Source: JAAXHE01 sp964551635 (GTDB taxonomy: Bacteria; Latescibacterota; UBA2968; GCA-2709665). From it: DNA of 25,674 nt. Where the stretch lies: assembly GCA_964551635.1 (NCBI GenBank), contig CAZKDZ010000290.1, forward strand, positions 1-25,674, read 5' to 3'. Shown in pieces: positions 20,680-25,674 of the stretch; within the stretch, counting starts at the first letter, position 1, and every line of letters begins with the position of its first letter. The notes beneath the pieces are model-generated. The model saw nothing but the letters and a program-made list of their open reading frames with translations. It did not search any database and was not told the origin of the DNA. A program made the position numbers and the translations under genes.

Positions 20680-22109
20680 TGCAGAACAATCATCTTCTTT
20701 CGGATGCGCAGATCCAGCGCTTTATTCTGGACGGATTTATCACTGTCCAGGCGGATGCAATACCCGGGATGCACGGCAGGATCTACGACGAGATCGAAGC
20801 CGTTTTCGACAGCGAAGGCAACGTCGGCAACAATATTCTCCCGCGTGTGCCCCGGATTCAGCAGGTGTTCGATCAGCCGGTCGTGCGTGGCGCGTTGACG
20901 AGCCTTCTCGGCCCTGACTACATCATGAATCCACATCGGCACTGCCATCTGAATCCACCGGGCAGCAATGGGCAAAGCTGGCACAAGGATTGTTATGTCT
21001 TCGACCACAATATCCGTCACCCGCGTTTTCAGTGGGTGCTGGCCTTCTACTATCCGCAGGACACCACCATAGACATGGGCCCGTCAGGGGTGATTCCGCG
21101 CATGCAGAACTACAAGACCATTTCAGATCCCAATCCGGAAGCAACCCGGGAGCCGGGGTATGCCATCTGCGGCGATGCCGGGATCGTGACGCTGATGCAT
21201 TTCGACTCGTGGCACCGGGCAAATCCGAATGTGAGCGACAACAAGAGATATATGCTGAAGTTTCAGTTTACACGACTTCGGGAACCGGAAGGACCCACGT
21301 GGAATCATCGGAATGAAACCTGGACGCCTCCGGAAGACGATGCCAACCCGGCGGTATCCAGTGACGTCTGGAGTTGGATGCGTGGAGAGGCCGACAACGG
21401 ACGTTCGGACGAGATCGGAGACGTGAAGGAAGAGGGCCTGTTCGACGAGGACGAGTGCGTGCGTATCAATACGGCGTATGCGCTGGCCAACGACAGAACG
21501 TCGATTCCGCTGCTCGTGGATGCGATGCGCAGGGAAACACTGGCGGCCATCGAGGATACGACCGCAAAGACGGCGGACAATGCGCACGGTACCAATCCAA
21601 CGCCGGGAGCGGCCGCGCGCGCGTTGTCAACGATGGGCGCGGCGGCCGTCCACCCGCTCCTGGAGGCGTTGGAAGACGATCAGTGGTGGGTTCGGGCCAT
21701 GGCGGCGGACGTGCTGGCACGGATGGGCCCGGCGGCGCGCGCCGCGGTGAACAGCCTGGTCGATAAGGTTGGCGACGATCACTGGTGGGTCCGCCGCAAT
21801 GCGCTGGAAGCGTTGCGTTCGATCGGGGTGGATTCCGGGGAGGTGCTGCCGGCGGTATTCAGGGTGGTAAAGGACCCCGACTACCGTGTTCGGCGGAATG
21901 CGGCGCTGGTGCTTTGCAACGTCGGAGAGGCGGGCGACCCGGCGGTGGATGACCTGATCGAGGTTCTCGGGGACGAGAATCGCTATAACCGGTTTTATGC
22001 GGGGCTGGCGCTCAGGCGCATTGGAACGCCCAGGGCCCGTAAGGCGCTGATCGACGAGTTGTTTACCGCACGGTGGTGTGCCGTCACAACGGCCGACGAT
22101 TTGTATTGA
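20673..22109 (+). CDS. Phytanoyl-CoA dioxygenase-like domain fused to HEAT repeats
   Basis: A 478-residue fusion. Residues about 8-205 are a PhyH-type Fe(II)/2-oxoglutarate dioxygenase: the HxD pair is H104 and D106 in SWHKDCYVF. The distal histidine is probably H181 in SWHRANPN. R192 in KRYMLKFQF is the likely 2-oxoglutarate contact. Residues about 270-470 are HEAT/PBS-lyase-like repeats with recurring LLEALEDDQWWVRAMAADVLARMG-type units (shortened here to the pattern L-x-D-x-x-W-V-R-x-x-A). Such enzymes hydroxylate small molecules or protein residues. The repeats suggest a protein partner or substrate, which is inference. AGGAGG lies 4 nt before the ATG at 20673 and 10 nt before a second ATG at 20679; either start overlaps the dsbD stop, so translation is probably coupled. 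Confidence 0.85.
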   Translation: MVMQNNHLLSDAQIQRFILDGFITVQADAIPGMHGRIYDEIEAVFDSEGNVGNNILPRVPRIQQVFDQPVVRGALTSLLGPDYIMNPHRHCHLNPPGSNGQSWHKDCYVFDHNIRHPRFQWVLAFYYPQDTTIDMGPSGVIPRMQNYKTISDPNPEATREPGYAICGDAGIVTLMHFDSWHRANPNVSDNKRYMLKFQFTRLREPEGPTWNHRNETWTPPEDDANPAVSSDVWSWMRGEADNGRSDEIGDVKEEGLFDEDECVRINTAYALANDRTSIPLLVDAMRRETLAAIEDTTAKTADNAHGTNPTPGAAARALSTMGAAAVHPLLEALEDDQWWVRAMAADVLARMGPAARAAVNSLVDKVGDDHWWVRRNALEALRSIGVDSGEVLPAVFRVVKDPDYRVRRNAALVLCNVGEAGDPAVDDLIEVLGDENRYNRFYAGLALRRIGTPRARKALIDELFTARWCAVTTADDLY

Positions 22110-22116
22110 CCATTCT

Positions 22117-23946
22117 TCAGATAATACCGTGCAGGGGGCCGTTGGGCTCGCCCAGACGATCGACTTTCCGGGTGATTCGAGGGTCTTCCACCAGAGGCGG
22201 CGCGTGGTGGGGCTTCAGGCGGGCGTCGATGATCAAGGGCCCGTGACAGCCCCAGTGTTTGTTTTCGATGAAACTGCCGACACCGTAGATATCGTGCGAG
22301 GGATTGGACCGGGTAAACGTAACCCACAGGAAATTGTTCAGCGTGCGCGCCGTGAAGTCAGCATCGTCCACGAGCAGGATCAACGGAAAGCCCTGAACCT
22401 GCCCTGCGGACTCCAGGGCGGCGGTCAGCCGCTGCGCCGTTTCTCCGTCACCGGAAACGTTGAAGGGAGACACCTCCACCGCGAGGATGCCGGGAAGCGC
22501 AACCTTCGGATTCTTCAGATCGCCGGGCAGCGTCAGATCGCCTGGAACTTCGACAGGCAGATCCCGCTTTTTTGCGCCGGCCGCGGCGATCACAACCTTG
22601 GAGCCTTCATTCAGGTCGGTGCCGGAATAGTCCAGGGTATCGATGGTTGTGCGGGTCTGAAAGTGAAGGTCGCGGGTCCAGTCCACGCGTTCGAGGAGAT
22701 GGCGGAGGAATTCGGCAATGTCGTGAATGTCCAGTTCCGGATTGTCTTCGCCCGCGACGATCAATAGGTATTTGGCGAGCGAGCACGCGCCAAAACCCAG
22801 CAGCGCGTTGGCGATGGTGAGAATCTCCTGCGGTTGCCGTTCGCGATAGGGCACGTAGCGCTCGCTCCCGATGGCCAGAAGCAGGGGGTGGACCCCGGCG
22901 GCGTCAACGGCGTTGATGGCCTTCAGGCCGGGAAGTTCGACCGGGACCATGGGGCCTGTCAGTTCGTGAATGAGTTCGCCGAACGCGGTGTCCTCCTGGG
23001 GAGGGCGGCCGACAACGGTGAAAGGCCAGACGGCGTCCTTGCGGTGATAGACGGTATCCACTCGCAGCACGGGAAACTCGTGCGCCAGGCTGTAATATCC
23101 CAGGTGATCGCCGAATGGGCCTTCGGGCAGGGTTTCGCCCGGGTAAACTTCCCCCGTGATACAGAAGTCGGCTTCGGCGGATATCGTGAAGCCGTTTTTT
23201 AGTATGTATCGGAAGCGACGGCCGGCCAGCCCGCCCGCGAAAGCGACTTCGGGCAGGCCTTCGGGAAGAGGCATGACCGCGGCGAACGTGTGTGCGGGGG
23301 GCCCGCCGACGAAAACGCTCACCCGAAGGGTCTCGCCACTTTCGATGGCATTTGTATGGTGGATGCCGATGTCCCGCCGGATCTGGTAATGCAGCCCAAT
23401 CTCACGGTCGGGATCGTACCGATTGCCCGACATTTGAATGCGGTACATCCCCAGGTTGGATTTGAGGATGCCGGGGCCCAGAGGATCTTCGGTGTAGACC
23501 TGCGGGAGCAGGATGAAGGCGCCGCCGTCGTCCGGCCAGCACCTGATCTGCGGGAGCCGGGCGATCGAAGTCGTATGCTTCAGGACGGGGCCGGACAGGA
23601 CCCGTCGGGGCGGGATGTTCAGGGCAATGCTGGCGATGCCCGCGGCTTTCCAGGGCGCTTTCAAAAACGCCGGAGGGTCGGCTTTGATTTCGATCAGTCG
23701 TCTGACCCATTTCAGCGTGGAGCGGAAGATGTAGCGGGATCGTTCGAGGGTGCCGAACAGATTCGAGACGGCCGGAAAACCGCTGCCTCTGACGTTCTCG
23801 TAAAAGAGGGCCGGCCCGCCGGCCTGGTAGACGCGGCGGTGGATTTCGGCCATTTCAAGGTCCGGATCGACTTCCTCCCGGATCCGGACGAGGTGGCCGT
23901 TTTTCTCCAGATCCTTTACGCAGTGCAGCATGCTCCTGTAACGCAT
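22117..23946 (-). CDS. UbiD-family prenyl-FMN decarboxylase
   Basis: A 609-residue UbiD-family (de)carboxylase, which uses prenylated FMN to remove carboxylate from aromatic or unsaturated acids. Hallmarks are RSML and GHLVRI at the N-terminus, FGTLERSRYIF, NLGMYRIQ (about 164-171), IGLHYQIRRDIGIHH, and the active-site segment EGPFGDHLGYY (275-285), with the E and D found in UbiD. The protein is longer than E. coli UbiD (about 500), like the long forms often annotated menaquinone biosynthesis decarboxylase. I cannot tell quinone synthesis from aromatic-acid breakdown. The prenyltransferase partner UbiX is not in the window. GGAG lies 5 nt before the ATG at 23946; the longer frame to 23979 has no better site. 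It converges on the PhyH-HEAT gene with only 7 nt between stops. Confidence 0.88.
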   Translation of the reverse strand: MRYRSMLHCVKDLEKNGHLVRIREEVDPDLEMAEIHRRVYQAGGPALFYENVRGSGFPAVSNLFGTLERSRYIFRSTLKWVRRLIEIKADPPAFLKAPWKAAGIASIALNIPPRRVLSGPVLKHTTSIARLPQIRCWPDDGGAFILLPQVYTEDPLGPGILKSNLGMYRIQMSGNRYDPDREIGLHYQIRRDIGIHHTNAIESGETLRVSVFVGGPPAHTFAAVMPLPEGLPEVAFAGGLAGRRFRYILKNGFTISAEADFCITGEVYPGETLPEGPFGDHLGYYSLAHEFPVLRVDTVYHRKDAVWPFTVVGRPPQEDTAFGELIHELTGPMVPVELPGLKAINAVDAAGVHPLLLAIGSERYVPYRERQPQEILTIANALLGFGACSLAKYLLIVAGEDNPELDIHDIAEFLRHLLERVDWTRDLHFQTRTTIDTLDYSGTDLNEGSKVVIAAAGAKKRDLPVEVPGDLTLPGDLKNPKVALPGILAVEVSPFNVSGDGETAQRLTAALESAGQVQGFPLILLVDDADFTARTLNNFLWVTFTRSNPSHDIYGVGSFIENKHWGCHGPLIIDARLKPHHAPPLVEDPRITRKVDRLGEPNGPLHGII

Positions 23947-24007
23947 GGGTTCTCCAAATGAAACAGGTTGGTGGATCAATCGTCGCAGGATCCCGCAAGT
24001 AAGCCGT

Positions 24008-24039
24008 AACCCGCCATAGCAAGCCTTACGAGGCGGGTT
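24008..24039. repeat. Hairpin upstream of the UbiD gene
   Basis: AACCCGCC (24008-24015) pairs with GGCGGGTT (24032-24039) around a 16-nt loop, and a T follows on the + side. No + gene ends nearby, so I treat it as a structural repeat rather than a terminator. Confidence 0.4.
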
Positions 24040-24085
24040 TGTTGAAGCGAACCCTTGGAATCGTGGTCATTGAGCATGCTTGCAT

Positions 24086-24176
24086 TGAGCGTGTCGAAAT
24101 GTCGAAATGCCCGCAAATCGAGAGCCCTTCGCCGGCCCTTCGACAACCCTTCGGCAGGCTTGCTTCGACAGGCTCA
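24086..24176. repeat. REP-like inverted repeat (TGAGCNTGTCGAA words)
   Basis: TGAGCGTGTCGAA (24086-24098) faces TTCGACAGGCTCA (24164-24176), complementary at 12 of 13 positions. Related words (CCCTTCGACAACCC, CTTCGGCAGG, GGCTCAGGGCAGG) lie between and just after them. Such words are common extragenic repeats in many bacteria. Confidence 0.55.
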
Positions 24177-24358
24177 GCACGAGCAGGACAACGGCTCAGG
24201 GCAGGTCACAAGGATGTAATCTTAAGGCGTTGGACTGGGACGTTTACCATTGTACCGTCTGTTAACGCTGGATTTGACTGCCTTGACAAGACTCATACAC
24301 GCCATTTTTAGGTAAACAATCCGGTTGGCGCTGTCAACACAAAGGTGAGGGATTGCCG
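24177..24358. other. Remainder of the gap before the hydrolase gene
   Basis: A TTGACA at 24283-24288 could be a -35 box for the downstream + gene, but no convincing -10 box lies 16-18 nt beyond it. I see no small gene or RNA here. Confidence 0.25.
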
Positions 24359-25674
24359 GTGGACATCTCAAAGAGGAAAATCTGTTCCGCGGCCAAGTAT
24401 GTTATCGAAACGAGCAATCAATATCGCGTCCCGACGCGAGACGGTATCACCCTGGGCGCGACGATAACCCGGCCGCTGGCCGAAGACGCGTTTCCGGCAC
24501 TGGTGTGGTACGACCCGTACCGCGGGGGATCGGACGGATCCACGGCGCCGATTGCCCGCTATTTCGCCGAACGCGGGTATGCATTCGTCTTTTTGAACGC
24601 ACGGGGGACGGGTAACTCGGAAGGCGTGAGCAGAGACGAGTATATGGTCGAGGAAACGCGCGACGGATACGACGCCATCGCATGGCTGGCGGACCAGCCG
24701 TGGTGCAGTGGCCGCGTGGGGATGCTGGGGACGTCCTACAGCGGTTTTACTACACTTCAGGTTGCGGCCATGGCGCCGCCCGCGCTGAAAGCGATCGCGC
24801 CGGCCTATTTTACGGACCGAAGGTATACGGATGACTGCCACTACAAGGGAGGATGTCTTCGCGGGTTTTACGACATGTTGGCTTACGGGCTGAATATGGT
24901 TGCCCGCAACGGACTGCCCCCGTATCGTGAGGCCGTCGGCGAGCGGTGGAGCGGACTCTGGCAGAAGCGGCTCGAGGAGAACGAGCCCTATCTGCTGAAG
25001 TGGATCTCCCATCAGCTGGAGGATGACTATTGGGCGGTGGGGTCCATCTCCGGGCGCTACGACAGGATTCAGGCGGCCGCCCTGTTGATTGGCGGCTGGC
25101 ACGACGGGTATCCCACGCCGCCGTTGCGCGTGTACCGGGCGCTGCAATCGCCCAGGCGTCTGCTGATGGGGCCGTGGTCGCACGCGTACGGAGACCAGTC
25201 GCACTGCGGACCCCGAATCGACATCTTTTACGAGTTGCTGCGGTGGTGGGACTGCTGGCTCAAGGAAATGGACAACGGTGTTCCGGAAGAACCCCCGGTT
25301 CAGATATACCAGAAAGAATATGAAGAACCGCTGACGGATCGCACCATGATAGCCGGTGGCTGGCGGATGACCGACGATCTCCGTCAGCACGCGCCGGAGA
25401 CGTTCTTTCTTCACGGCGAAAGCCTGGCGGAGCGTCCGGCAGAAGACCCTGGCGCCGCTTCAGTTGCCTATCTGCCGGCGGCCTGCCGGAACGGCGGGTT
25501 GTGGGACGGCGGGACGCCGTTCACGCTGCCGGGAGACCAGCGTGAGGATTCGGCGCGGGCGATCAATTTTTATTCGCCTCCGCTTGTGGAGCCGATGTCG
25601 ATCCTGGGAACGCCGGCGTTCAGCCTGTATATCAGTTCCGACGTCGAGGTGATTCCCGTAGCCGTCCGGCTATT
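24359..25674 (+). CDS. CocE/NonD-type alpha/beta hydrolase (3' truncated)
   Basis: The first 438 residues of a hydrolase of the CocE/X-Pro dipeptidyl-peptidase S15 family, which cleave esters or amides. The VPTRDGITLGATITRP opening (24-39) is typical. The catalytic triad is visible: S126 in GTSYSGF, D249 in GGWHDGY and H275 in GPWSHAY. The C-terminal jelly-roll domain begins near 380 and runs off the window. There is no signal peptide. The start is GTG at 24359, with GGTGAGG ending 8 nt upstream; a TTG two codons earlier is possible. The substrate is unknown. It is divergent from the UbiD gene across a 412-nt repeat-containing gap. Confidence 0.88.
   Translation, partial: MDISKRKICSAAKYVIETSNQYRVPTRDGITLGATITRPLAEDAFPALVWYDPYRGGSDGSTAPIARYFAERGYAFVFLNARGTGNSEGVSRDEYMVEETRDGYDAIAWLADQPWCSGRVGMLGTSYSGFTTLQVAAMAPPALKAIAPAYFTDRRYTDDCHYKGGCLRGFYDMLAYGLNMVARNGLPPYREAVGERWSGLWQKRLEENEPYLLKWISHQLEDDYWAVGSISGRYDRIQAAALLIGGWHDGYPTPPLRVYRALQSPRRLLMGPWSHAYGDQSHCGPRIDIFYELLRWWDCWLKEMDNGVPEEPPVQIYQKEYEEPLTDRTMIAGGWRMTDDLRQHAPETFFLHGESLAERPAEDPGAASVAYLPAACRNGGLWDGGTPFTLPGDQREDSARAINFYSPPLVEPMSILGTPAFSLYISSDVEVIPVAVRL

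Noticed and set aside
24368..25414. 348-codon - frame opposite the CocE-type hydrolase
   Set aside because: The + frame has a complete Ser-Asp-His triad and a ribosome site; the - frame is its shadow.

Overview
This is a GC-rich bacterial chromosomal window with dense, short-gapped genes on both strands. It has no rRNA, tRNA, CRISPR array, prophage or transposase that I can recognise. A phytanoyl-CoA dioxygenase-like protein fused to HEAT repeats, a Tat/lipoprotein TRAP binding protein, a long UbiD-type decarboxylase and several intergenic inverted-repeat elements suggest an uncultured environmental lineage of the Latescibacterota/Poribacteria type. That placement is an impression from gene content, not a phylogeny.

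Layout. 1-262: 3' end of an unrecognised + gene. 461-2506 (-): a spermidine synthase-like protein followed by citrate synthase (gltA). 2799-4792 (+): a HAD-type phosphatase and a PfkB/RfaE-like sugar kinase. 4911-7168 (-): three closely packed genes for a secreted protein, an ankyrin-repeat protein and a DUF123 protein. 7605-11617 (-): two adjacent P-loop ATPase genes, one with a C-terminal winged helix and one with a winged helix plus exact 43-residue TPR-like repeats. 11959-15232 (-): DNA polymerase I (polA) and a dual-specificity-type phosphatase. 15377-18484: a TRAP transporter whose binding protein (+) converges on its permease genes (-). 18793-22109 (+): a DsbD-type reductase overlapping the PhyH-HEAT gene. 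22117-23946 (-): UbiD-family decarboxylase. 24359 to the end (+): a truncated CocE/NonD-type hydrolase.

Housekeeping and metabolism dominate. gltA feeds the TCA cycle, polA serves replication and repair, TRAP imports organic (probably keto) acids, DsbD passes reducing power to the periplasm, and UbiD probably acts in quinone or aromatic-acid metabolism.

The part least like housekeeping is 7605-11693. Two STAND/COG1672-like ATPases lie 14 nt apart behind a sigma70-like promoter (TTGACA, 17 nt, TATATT), with a near-perfect 39-bp palindrome covering the -35 box and the spacer. This is the best candidate for an undescribed regulated ATPase system, possibly for conflict or signalling. No effector domain is visible, so the function is open.

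The window also holds two copies of a MITE-like element (162 bp, and an internally deleted 81-bp version), a second inverted-repeat element between two divergent promoters, and two exact inverted copies of a 20-nt hairpin repeat.
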